Under the pieces are notes generated by a model that did not search any database, was not told the DNA's origin, and saw nothing but the letters and a program-made list of their open reading frames with translations. Source: Dasyornis broadbenti (lineage: Eukaryota > Chordata > Aves > Passeriformes > Dasyornithidae). From it: DNA of 64,000 bases. The position numbers were made by a program, and so were the translations under genes. Numbering within the stretch: the stretch's first letter is position 1; the number at the start of each line of letters is the position of its first letter. Below are positions 12,401 through 20,400 of the stretch, piece by piece. The stretch is from NCBI GenBank assembly GCA_013397935.1, contig VZRN01005629.1, forward strand, positions 186,001-250,000, written 5' to 3'.

Positions 12401-13689
12401 ATCAGCCAAATTTGTGATTAGACATATCAAGAAATACAAGCTCTGTCCCAGGAGGGCTAAGCTTTGCCATGTGCAGACAAAAAAGGGAAGAATTACCATT
12501 GTGATTCCCATCACAGCAGGGCTAATGAGGGATGCTGGGGTCCATGGGATTCCTTGGTTTATCTCCCACACCATGAAGAAGACTTTAGAAAAACACAGTA
12601 TTACCAGGATGAATCCAAGGGCCTGGGGCAGACACAGAAAACATGCACTGGAATGGACTGAAATGCTGGGACAATCTACAAACTGAATGGTCCAAGCAGC
12701 CTGGGCAGTAAGACTGGAGAGGTGGAAGATCAGGTTTGGGATTGAGAGTGTTATGGAAAGTATCAGGGAATCAAATGGAAGTACAGGGGAGCAGATCTTA
12801 CGATGAATCTTCCTAAAACTTTACTTGATTTATAGCGGCCTGACTTTACCTGGGTCGGTAAATGTCAAAGCAAACATAGAGATGGATCAGCTGGAAAGAA
12901 TTAATGACTTAGAAAAGTTCTGCATCAAAGTTGTGATAATGTTAGGACCAAACCCCATGCATCACCCTTACCATTTTGGCTTTGAAGATGTGGGACATCC
13001 TGATGTAGCCTTCATTTTTGTGTCGAAGGTACCAATAGTAGAAAGGAAAACAGATCCAAAGATAGGCACTAGGGATCCAGGCAATGAACGAGTTCTCGAA
13101 ACACCAGGTCAATCCTGGGGTGTTTGCATGCCATGTCTGGTTCCAGTCCTGAAAGGGAAACAATGCAGAAGTGAAGGACGTGATGCAGAGCAAGGCTGGG
13201 TACAGGAATCCCACGACAGAAAGAGGAAATAGAGAATGGCTTGCAAATTATTAGGGGAGTTTATCAACCTTGCGGATGGAAATCCATGCGGGTCTGGACT
13301 GATCGACTCACTAGAGCCCTTTTACAGGTATTTCTGTAGCGGGTCCGGTCTGCGTCCTCACTCGCAGCTCATGACATTTCCTGGAGCTGAGTAGTCTGTT
13401 CTCTGTTTGGGCGAACAACCGTCCCGGGGAGGCAAAGTCCGCACCCCAGCAGCCTCTGGCGGGGACACACTTCCCGCATGGCGGAGAGGCAGTCACCTCC
13501 CCTCACTCCCGCACTCCCGCACCCCTGCACCCAGCCCCGTGCAGGGAGCAGCAGTAGCGGCCCCGGCCCGGCTCCGCGGGGCTCCGCGGGGTCCGGGCTG
13601 TTCCGCGGCCTCCGCTCGCTCGCTCGCTCACTCACCCGGGGCGCGGCGGGGCCGTCCCGGTGCCCGCACAGCGCAGTGCCCGTACCCAT
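431..13689 (-). CDS. ABCC6: ABCC6 (MRP6) ABC transporter, 5' portion, exons 1-20; 3' end off window
   Basis: This is a multi-exon gene on the minus strand, cut by the left edge of the window. ABCC6 is a plasma-membrane ABC exporter best known in liver, where it is needed for cellular ATP release and its loss causes ectopic calcification (family knowledge). Twenty exons join in frame into about 897 codons: MSD0 (residues about 19-228), linker L0 (about 229-305), MSD1 (about 306-604) and NBD1 (about 634-860). The NBD1 motifs are complete: A-loop W647, Walker A 672-679 with K678, Q-loop Q707, signature LSGGQ 762-766, Walker B LLDD 784-787, H-loop H821. Many exon lengths equal those I recall for human ABCC6 (126, 126, 62, 178, 162, 93, 204, 88, 127, 177, 168). 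Motifs such as GPSALTAIAVF and LTVPQG favour ABCC6 over ABCC1. The second transmembrane domain and NBD2 are not in the window. Confidence 0.95.
877..1060 (-). CDS. ABCC6: ABCC6 exon 19 (H-loop, end of NBD1)
   Basis: 184 nt, residues 815-876. Encodes TRVLVTHTINILPQ with H-loop H821, then EIGSYQELLQ-type sequence (ETGSYQELLQRN). Ends in phase 1 at CAG|GTAATC, the same phase as the human exon. Confidence 0.95.
1776..1943 (-). CDS. ABCC6: ABCC6 exon 18 (signature and Walker B)
   Basis: 168 nt, the human length, phase 0, residues 759-814. Contains NLSGGQKQR (ABC signature), YLLDDPLSAVD (Walker B and D-loop) and AHVGQHIFERV. As usual for the ABCC family, NBD1 has aspartate after Walker B rather than the catalytic glutamate. 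Confidence 0.97.
2353..2529 (-). CDS. ABCC6: ABCC6 exon 17 (Q-loop)
   Basis: 177 nt, the human length, phase 0, residues 700-758. Encodes DTAAYVPQQAWVLNASVEDN, with Q-loop glutamine Q707, then EACALHPDLESFP and SEIGEK. Acceptor CATAG, donor AAG|GTACTG. Confidence 0.95.
3001..3127 (-). CDS. ABCC6: ABCC6 exon 16 (Walker A)
   Basis: 127 nt, the human length, residues 657-699. Encodes SIDLTVPQGSLLAVVG followed by GQVGAGKSS, the Walker A loop with K678. Alanine in GAGK matches ABCC6 (ABCC1 has cysteine). Confidence 0.97.
3773..3842 (-). CDS. ABCC6: ABCC6 exon 15 (NBD1 A-loop)
   Basis: 70 nt (human 76). Found from phase and motif because it is too short for a long open frame. G|TA joins to V, then QTSIAIRNGTFCWSTKTSPC. 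W647 is the A-loop aromatic that stacks on the ATP adenine in ABCC proteins. Acceptor TCTTAG, donor AG|GTACAG. Confidence 0.9.
4106..4193 (-). CDS. ABCC6: ABCC6 exon 14 (TMD1-NBD1 linker)
   Basis: 88 nt, the human length, residues 605-634. AKVSLNRLAAFLNLEELNPE is the conserved ABCC segment leading into NBD1, followed by a serine-rich stretch. Ends in phase 1 at G|GTGAGC. Confidence 0.94.
4902..5048 (-). CDS. ABCC6: ABCC6 exon 13 (end of TMD1)
   Basis: 147 nt (human 144), phase 0, residues 556-604. Encodes ITFVMFAVYTLVDN, DAEKAFVSLTLINILN and HSFLPFSINAAVQ, the last helices of MSD1. Donor CAG|GTTAAC. Confidence 0.95.
5404..5607 (-). CDS. ABCC6: ABCC6 exon 12 (TMD1)
   Basis: 204 nt, the human length, phase 0, residues 488-555. 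Encodes ETQMKHKDERAKLTNAIL, IKVIKLYGWEKTF and SLVSFHSSTFL, a cytoplasmic loop followed by a membrane helix. The open frame continues into the intron, but the donor CTG|GTGAGT marks the end. Confidence 0.95.
6005..6097 (-). CDS. ABCC6: ABCC6 exon 11 (TMD1)
   Basis: 93 nt, the human length, phase 0, residues 457-487. Encodes LLGPSALTAIAVFLFLLPLN, nearly identical to human ABCC6, which separates it from ABCC1. Donor CAG|GTACAT. Confidence 0.95.
7633..7794 (-). CDS. ABCC6: ABCC6 exon 10 (TMD1)
   Basis: 162 nt, the human length, phase 0, residues 403-456. Encodes SRKAATIGEIVNLVSVDVQK, the strongly conserved coupling-helix region of ABCC proteins, then NGTWLAPIRIIICFVFLWQ. Confidence 0.96.
8239..8416 (-). 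CDS. ABCC6: ABCC6 exon 9 (TMD1)
   Basis: 178 nt, the human length, residues 343-402. Starts SLFLKFIED and ends LRTAVTGLVYRK before GTGAGA. It contains GCLQTLFEQRYMYMC, near-identical to the human helix and cytoplasmic loop. Confidence 0.95.
9241..9453 (-). CDS. ABCC6: ABCC6 exon 8 (linker to TMD1)
   Basis: 213 nt, residues 272-343. A basic stretch (KFKKGQKSE) is followed by SGPLLKMFWSMFGTYFLL, the first helix of MSD1, then FSIPKLLR. The donor AAG|GTCAGT is slightly off consensus. Confidence 0.93.
9534..9567. repeat. 12-bp tandem repeat in ABCC6 intron 7
   Basis: The unit ATCTCATGCTGG is present twice in full, followed by a partial third copy. It lies in an ABCC6 intron and looks like a simple local duplication. 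Confidence 0.85.
9780..9911 (-). CDS. ABCC6: ABCC6 exon 7 (L0 linker)
   Basis: 132 nt, residues 228-272. It encodes LLWKGSQQALGVDDLWPV and then DSSEEIV, aligning with the human LVWRGYRRPLRPKDLWSL linker. It leaves in phase 2 at CA|GTGAGT, which rejoins exon 8 in frame as CA+A. The linker sequence is less conserved than the membrane domain, as expected. Confidence 0.88.
10704..10765 (-). CDS. ABCC6: ABCC6 exon 6
   Basis: 62 nt, the human length, residues 208-228 (last codon split GG|G). It encodes NQCPEASSCFLSKITYWWFS, the conserved start of the L0 linker and elbow helix region. Donor TCTGG|GTAAG. Confidence 0.92.
11378..11503 (-). CDS. ABCC6: ABCC6 exon 5 (MSD0)
   Basis: 126 nt, the human length, phase 0, residues 166-207. 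It begins GFLEDHFHH and includes FCLVDHPPFF, the end of the last MSD0 helix. The donor is CCT|GTAAGT. Confidence 0.93.
11752..11889 (-). CDS. ABCC6: ABCC6 exon 4 (MSD0)
   Basis: 138 nt (human 129), phase 0, residues 120-165. It carries QAERMMGIQSSGVLL, matching the human HTERKKGVQSSGVLF helix boundary, and ends HALER before GTAAGT. Confidence 0.92.
12497..12622 (-). CDS. ABCC6: ABCC6 exon 3 (MSD0)
   Basis: 126 nt, the same length as the human exon, phase 0, residues 78-119. It begins ALGFILVILCF and ends MGITM before GTAATT, and encodes hydrophobic helix sequence of MSD0. The acceptor is CCCCAG. Confidence 0.9.
12972..13148 (-). CDS. ABCC6: ABCC6 exon 2 (MSD0 start)
   Basis: 177 nt, phase 0 at both ends, residues 19-77, starting DWNQTW and ending HIFKAKM before GTAAGG. 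It carries the first transmembrane helix and an NQT sequon at N21. The sequon is in the position of the glycosylated N15 of human ABCC6. Confidence 0.93.
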
Positions 13690-13870
13690 GGGCCCTCGGC
13701 CCGTGACCCTCCGCCCGGTGCCGGCGGCGTTTCCTCGCTGGGCAGAGCCCAGTCCCCGCCAGGCGTGGGAGCGACTGTGGAAGCCCGGTCCAGCCCCGTC
13801 CACCTCCGTCCCGTCCCGCTGAGGCCAAAGTCCAGCCGCGGGCACGGCGGCAGCAGCAGTAGGGCACACG
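13440..13870. promoter_or_regulatory. CpG-rich block around ABCC6 exon 1
   Basis: Very GC-rich sequence with many CpGs (tracts such as CCGCGGCCTCCGCTCGCT), surrounding the proposed ABCC6 start and first donor. It is consistent with a CpG-island promoter. No TATA box is obvious, and the transcription start cannot be placed from sequence. Confidence 0.7.
13636..13689 (-). CDS. ABCC6: ABCC6 exon 1 (start codon)
   Basis: Proposed first coding exon of 18 codons, beginning MGTGTALCGH and ending PAAPR at a consensus donor CGG|GTGAGT. It ends in phase 0, as exon 2 requires, and lies in a CpG-rich block; the human exon codes 12 residues. The ATG context is weak (C at -3, G at +4). An in-frame ATG at 13869 would add 60 residues of GC-rich low-complexity sequence and is less likely. 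Confidence 0.65.
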
Positions 13871-14067
13871 GAGACAGAGCCCCCGGGGTTGCCGATTTTA
13901 GGAACTCCCTAAATACACAGAGGCTAGTTTAGAAAGGATACATTGTTTATTCTTTCCACAAATTAGCACGCAAAGGGAGTAAAAATAACACTTTTAATAC
14001 AGTAAAATTTACATGAACACGCCCATCTAATCGATATTCTCCGCCTACCTGATGCATATTTATACTG

Positions 14068-14085
14068 TGACGTAACTTTACGCAA
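14068..14085. promoter_or_regulatory. Adjacent CRE-like and C/EBP-like sites
   Basis: TGACGTAA (CREB/ATF type half-consensus) is followed two bases later by TTACGCAA (fits the C/EBP consensus TTRCGCAA). A TGATGCAT similar to the ATF4-C/EBP element lies just upstream, at about 14050. Matches are by eye; binding is not shown. Confidence 0.45.
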
Positions 14086-14127
14086 TGCTTGAAACACTAA
14101 ATTCTTTTCTTTATTGAGTAACTTCGG

Positions 14128-14243
14128 TTGTAAAAATTATCTGACATTAGTTACGTTTACAAAAGGTGAGAACGTACAGGTTGAAGACAACAATCCCTTT
14201 TGTAAAGTTACCTAGCATCAGTTACTTTTGCAAAAGGTGAGAA
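14128..14243. repeat. Diverged 71-bp tandem duplication upstream of NOMO1
   Basis: Two copies of TTGTAAA...AGTTAC...CAAAAGGTGAGAA lie at about 14128-14172 and 14200-14243. The exact 13-mer CAAAAGGTGAGAA occurs at 14160-14172 and 14231-14243. Several substitutions separate the copies, so the duplication is not recent. Confidence 0.85.
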
Positions 14244-14293
14244 GATCTATCCCGGGACAGATAATCCACGTTGGCTACAACGGAGGCAGCAGC

Positions 14294-14485
14294 ATGCGGA
14301 GGGGACGCGGGCGGGCCGGGGCGTGTCCAGCGGGGCGGCCCCCGGCAGCGCCCAGAGCCCTCCGGGCCGGCAGGGGACGCTGTGGCGGACGCGGCGCGGC
14401 CCNGGCGCGGGGCTCCGAGGATATTGTCGTGGGCTGCGGCGGCTTCGTCAAATCCGACGTGGAGATCAACTACTCCCTGATCGAG
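14294..14485 (+). CDS. NOMO1: NOMO1 exon 1 (signal peptide region damaged)
   Basis: ATG at 14294 (A at -3) is in frame with SEDIVVGCGGFVKSDVEIN and the donor GAG|GTGGGC, giving 64 codons. The mature N-terminus (from S41) matches human exactly over the first residues. The 40 residues before it are Arg/Gly/Ala/Pro-rich and contain an undetermined base at 14403, so the start and signal peptide are uncertain. Confidence 0.75.
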
Positions 14486-17400
14486 GTGGGCGCCGCCGTC
14501 GCCCCGTCCGCCGCCGGCCCCGGCTGCCTGCCGGGCGTACCGAGCGCTGCCGCTCGGGCCGCGGGCACGGGTGGCGGTGGAACTGCGGCTGTTCTTCACC
14601 CTGGCACTCTGCAGCCTGATTGCCATAAACGGTGTCCTGATGCCCCCTGGGCAAGGCAGCTGCTGCTGTGTGACGGCACTGGGTTAGAGAGTGCCTGGTT
14701 CCAACGCTCCTCGCCTTGTTTTAAAATATCTTTATGTCTGTTTTGCTTGCTTCTTTTAGATTAAGTTATACACAAAACATGGTACCCTGAAGTACCAGAC
14801 AGACTGTGCTCCGAACAACGGGTATTTCATGATTCCCCTCTATGACAAGGTAAGACACAAATACTTGCGCTGGCCCCTCTGTGTAGGAGGCAGCAGCTGC
14901 CTCCACTTCGATCTGCCGGCAGATTAAATCTCAACAATACCCACCCATGAAATGTTTGAATCAGGACATAATTTAATTTGGTTTGGACCAAAGTTTCAAC
15001 GATTTGTTTTTGTAATGCAACGACTTCATTTCCCAGTGCTAATTATGAAGAGAAAAGCCAGCTAACTGTAGCTGCAGTGTTGCATTTGTGCTGTTTATTG
15101 GAATAACTGCAGCATTTAGAGCCTGAGTTGCTGCCAGCAGCCGTGTGCTGCAGCTGTACCAATATTGCTCCTTCAGAGTACAGATAAAGCTTTCAGGTTT
15201 TTTACCTATAGAAATGGAAATAAATGTATATGAGAAGGTGTTCTGGTATGACTGATTTGAAAATAATGTGAATGGCTAATTGCAGATATTGAAAATGTCT
15301 TAAGGAAATAATGATCCAGAAAACTCCAAATGTATCAGTAATCTGATGTCTGCTGAGACTGGACATTCAAATTATATACAAGCTGCCCTCAGATGGCCGA
15401 AATGGTGTACTCTTTTAGGGAGCTAGTTAACTTAGGGATCAGAAGTAGAAATACAGAATGGTTTGGATTGGAAAGAACCTTTAAAGGTCATCTAGTCCAA
15501 CCACCAAATAATTCCTCCCCTTCCCAGTCTGAGAATGTAACATTTCTAATCCCAATGATTTCGTTCTTAGGCTTTTGAGCCTTTCCATGGATGAACTTCA
15601 GTGTATATATGGCAGAACACGTGGTGCCCTCTCATATGAAGAGGATCCCTGTGTTGATAAATACCCTTTTGGAGCAGAGCTTTTAAAAGGATTGAAATTT
15701 TGTTATCCCGTGTTTGGGCAGAATGGTTGAGTGTGATCTAGTGGAGGTGTTAAGGGCTGATTTAGAGCCCATCTGTCAGGGCAGGTAGAGATAGATTTCT
15801 AGCACCGAGCAGCTTGAATGTGAGCCAGGTTTGTGATACTTGATTTCTGCTCTTGGCTGGATATGAGCCCAGCATCCCAGCCTGTCTGGGTAGATATTGC
15901 TGCTTCTTTGAACAGAGCATCATAAGTAGGAGGAAAGGAGAATGGTACACTCCAGTCTTTTGTTCCTCTCTGCTGCATGATGCTTGTGTTCTGACTTTCT
16001 TTTTCATCCATTAGCTAAATTGAATGTAGATCAATGAAGACAGTTATTGCTTTTTATTTTTTAGGGGGATTTCATGCTTAAAATTGAGCCTCCCCTAGGG
16101 TGGAGTTTTGGTAAGTGCTTGCATGTCTTCTTACAACAGGACACTGTATCTGCAGTGTGGGACTTATCTCAAACTTGCAGCTGGCAGGGAAAATGAAGCA
16201 CTTTTCAAAACATATAAACCATAGTGCATGGTTTAATAATTGAAGTGTACTTACTGTACCAGGGGAAAGTAAAACTGTGTGGTAGACACTGACAAAGCAA
16301 CCCTTGAGCTGATTTGAACGAATGTGGTTTTTGATAGAAATGGCTGCAGCGGGAGGAGGGAAAGATGATTTTCATCATCAGGATTTTGGGGTGCTTTACC
16401 TTTGCTGAAGAAAGACTTCCAGAGCAGCACTTGACATGCTTGAATTAATACATTTCTGTGGCAGTTTTGTAAAGCTGAAGCAGAGTTTGTTTGTGATTGC
16501 TCTCTCACTAACTACCTTGCTGTTTCATCGTTCTTCTCTTCCAGAACCAACCAGTGTAGACATCCATGTGGATGGCATTAATGACATTTGCACGAAGGGA
16601 GGTGATATTAACTTTGTGTTCACAGGATTTTCTGTGAATGGAAAGGTTAGACTCCTTTGTCCTTATTTATTCCAGCTTATACTAATCCAGCCTTCATAAA
16701 AACATTCAACTTCAGCTCTACAAGTTATTTTTATTCATTTATACTTCAGTTTCTTTTTATTTTGACAGGTTCTCAGCAAAGGTCAGACATTAGGTCCTGC
16801 TGGAGTTCAGGTTGTACTGAGAAATGCTGGCAGTGACATAAACATACAAGCAACTATTACACAACCTGGAGGAAAGTGAGTGTGGGTGGTGCATACTTAA
16901 TTCATCGGTTCATTTGCATGAGATTCTTTCAGTTCTGCCATACTGACTGAGACTGTAAGAGTTCTGAAATATTTTATCTAACATTTGAATAGAGTTTGAG
17001 TTGTTTTTCTGTGAACAAATGTTTGTGACTTTCTGAAGAGACATAACCCTTTCTTGCCTCGCAGGTTTGCTTTCTTTAAAGTGCTTCCCGGCGAATATGA
17101 AATCTTTGCATCGCATCCTACCTGGATGTTGAAAGAGGTCAGAGTCTACAAAAGTTCTCTTTGGTTGCCTCTTTGGAGAGGATGGACCCTGTCTTGATCA
17201 ATTAGTGTGAAGAAGGGGTTTTGTGAACGAATAAGGTTACTGGAGTTGTTCTACATCTCATTCAGGTAGTCAAGACACTGTCTTGTGCAGGCCCAGTTTG
17301 GAGATAATGAAGCCAGCCAGGGAAAGACTGGCAAAAGAGCTCTTGCTTTCCATCTACTGATCCTGTACATTTTGCAAGAGCTCGGATATTATAACACATC

Positions 17401-20400
17401 TCTAATCTCAGACTGCTTGCTTTCTGAGGAGCTCTGAGATCCTGGCCTCTTCCAAAATCAGTAAAGCAGAAAAAATACTATTTTAGAAAGTATCTTTGCT
17501 TTAGTGTCTTTGTGTTTTGAGTAGCCTGGGGACTCTCTGTGAGTACTGCTGCTCTGGCCTCTGTTGCTGTTGTTGCATATGCAGCCTCTGATTGTTATTT
17601 AGGTGCTGTAAATGAAATCTAATGCCTGCTTTTGATGATAACATATTTCTGTATTTCAGTCAAAGACAGTGGTGCGGGTGACAAGTTCCAATGCTTATGC
17701 TGCCAGCCCCTTGATTGTTGCAGGCTACAATGTCTCTGGGTCTGTGAGGAGTGATGGAGAACCCATGAAAGGGGTCATGTTTCTCCTTTTCTCTTCTTTG
17801 GTCTCTAAAGAGGTAATGGTGGATCAGTTCCTTTTCAATATGAGTATGGATAGAAATAAGAAGAACTAAATAGCTTCTAGATTCATATTGCCCTGATGCT
17901 CATCTCAGTCCTTCACTCTCTTGTGCAACCCCTCAAACTGTATTTTTGTATTTGATGCTTTTGTGTGATTTCTTTTTCTTTTTCTTTTCCCAACAAGGCC
18001 CTTGTAATCCAACATGACCTCCATGGAATTATTTCACAATTCATTGTGCAGTAGCTGTAATTTGTCTTCAGCATGAGATCTTAATTACTCTTTGCCCTCT
18101 TGATGGGAGGACAAAGTTCAACAGCTTCTACTGCCACCTTACAAGTGCGTTAAGAAATGAGTGTGAAACATTTGGTCATGTAGAGTTGAGCTCTGTTCTG
18201 TAATGTTAAACCTGTCCACAGAACTGAAGTCAGTTAAGACACGTGGTGGAGTTCTGGGGATGCTGAATTTTCCAGTGTTCTGTTGTTACCGTAAAGTCAT
18301 TATTGGCTGTTTTTTCCTGTTTTACCTGTACATGAATTTTAAGCCATATCATCAAACTTTGCCTCTAAAATGGTTTTATACTTCCCATCACTCATTCACA
18401 GTTGAGTATTTTGAACCTTCCTATATCCCCCCCAAATTATTTTCTCTGTTCTTCCTTGAGACAGAAGGTTGTATTGCATTTATTACTACAGGATGTTGTG
18501 GGCTGCAATATTTCTCCTGTGGATGGGTTCCAATCAAGAGATGAGTCTTTGTCCTATTTGTGCAATGTTGTATCGAAAGAAGATGGATCTTTCAGCTTTC
18601 TTTCTCTGCCAAGTGGGAAATACACTGTGGTAAGCGACTCATTGCATGTCTATTCAGTGGGTTGTTAACTTCCATTTTCTAAACCAGAGTGTGCTATTGC
18701 CACATCCTCTCCTTTAAACTGTTTCCTTTTTTCTCATTCTCTTTCCTACAACTGGATGGTGTGGGAGCATGTTCTCCGTGCACTACCTGGAGTGATGGTC
18801 CTGCATTCTCAGTCTGCATGCTCTAGAAGAGGAATTCAAGCTTCTCTCATTCCTTTAATCCTTTTAGCAATCACATAGTGTCCTATCTGTAAGCTCTAGC
18901 ACATCCAAGTACCTTTGCTGTATTCTGAGTAGGGTGTTACCTTTCCATCTCTTCTGATAATCTGTTGGTGTCCATCAGTCTTGAAGAATTGCCTATATTC
19001 GTGTCTCCATCCTCCTGAGTTATTTTTTCCAGGAGGTTTGCAGCTCATTTGACCCTTGGTAGAGGTGTCTGATGGTGATAAGAACATGGAAAATGGTAAA
19101 GAAAAACCATTCTGTCATCACAGCTTAGGAGTCAAAGCCATGTGTCTCCTTTCAGATACCATTCTACAGGGGAGAGAGAATAACCTTTGATGTTGCACCC
19201 TCTAGGCTGGACTTCCTTGTAGAGCATGACAGTTTACAGATTGAGGTAAGGCCTTCAGAGGAAATAATCCTTTTGTTCCACTCATTCCTGTAAAAGTCTG
19301 ATTTTAGCAGAAAGCAGCTGTATTGTGGAAAAACTTCTTTGTAAGAAGTTGAGGACACTTATTTATGCATGTAGAAGATAGTTTCTAGTGNCCTTCTTTG
19401 TAAGAAGTTGAGGACGCTTATTTATGCAAACCCTCTTGCACAGCATGTAGAAGATAGTTTCTAGTGTTGTGCTGTATTTCTGTACTTCCGTCTCTTTTAC
19501 TAGGTAGAAACAAAGTAGGGCAAAGCTGTCTGCTATGTTCTCTTTCATGTCCATGTTGCAAACAGGCAGTAATGTTCCAGCTTTCTTATTAATGAATATT
19601 CTCATTTGGAGTGTCACGTCTCTGGAGAAGGGCCTGTAGGTTTTTATGGTTTGCAGAATGCCTCGTGTAATGGCATTGTGATCTGTGACTGGGGCCCTCT
19701 GAGCTGTACCAGTGCAGATAAATTGAGAATGTGTGTTTTGTACTTAGGGGAATAGTATGCCTGGAGATCAGTGTGTACTTTCACTGTGGTTATCCTAGTA
19801 CATTTTTTTTCTAGAGCTGGAAATATGTTTCCTTTGTATGTGTATGGAGAGAAAGAGTTGATGTTGATTGCTGTAGGTGTGTGTTTGTATTTCCTGAGTA
19901 AAGACTGATGTTAATTTTTTCCCATTTCAGCCTGTTTTCCATGTGATGGGTTTCTCTGTCACAGGCAGGGTGTTGAATGGTCCTGAAGGAGAAGGAGTTG
20001 CTGATGCCACTGTGACTCTGAACAATCAGATTAAAGGTATGCAGTGCTCTTGATCTTCATTGCTACAGGGCAGCCTTTATTAAACTCAAGTACAGGACTA
20101 GTGTATGATGTGGAATTAACCCTTCAGGACAATACACTGCTTTTATTGCAATTTATCTGAAATATTAAAGTGGATTTTATGCAGATGATTAATTTTGCAT
20201 TTTCCAGCTTAGATGAAAGCATTAAGTGTTCATTTGTTTGGCAGTTCAAAATTTCTTAATTTCTTTCAACCATATGCCAGATTTTACTTCAAAATACAGA
20301 CATGAAGGTTGGTTAGTAAAAAAGCATACTATTTCTTTGTTGTGTAATATGAATTAAAAATAGCCTAAAGCAGTACGTGCCCTCTGGATCTGTTGATACG

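Larger units (their letters stand above)
13690..14293. promoter_or_regulatory. Head-to-head intergenic region ABCC6 / NOMO1, candidate bidirectional promoter
   Basis: About 604 bp separates the two proposed start codons, which face apart. The flanks are GC-rich, while about 13890-14245 is AT-rich. That stretch contains a CRE-like TGACGTAA (14068-14075), a C/EBP-like TTACGCAA (14078-14085) and a 71-bp-period tandem duplication. Shared regulation of the two genes is an inference from spacing alone. Confidence 0.6.

Noticed and set aside
431..13689. ABCC1 as the identity of the minus-strand transporter
   Set aside because: Exon lengths, GAGK in Walker A, LTVPQG and the exon 11 helix match ABCC6, and the head-to-head NOMO neighbour agrees.
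13369..13869. 166-codon minus-strand frame across the ABCC6 CpG block
   Set aside because: Low-complexity GC-rich translation. Only its part from 13689 to 13636 is used, as exon 1. An upstream start at 13869 would add an implausible leader.
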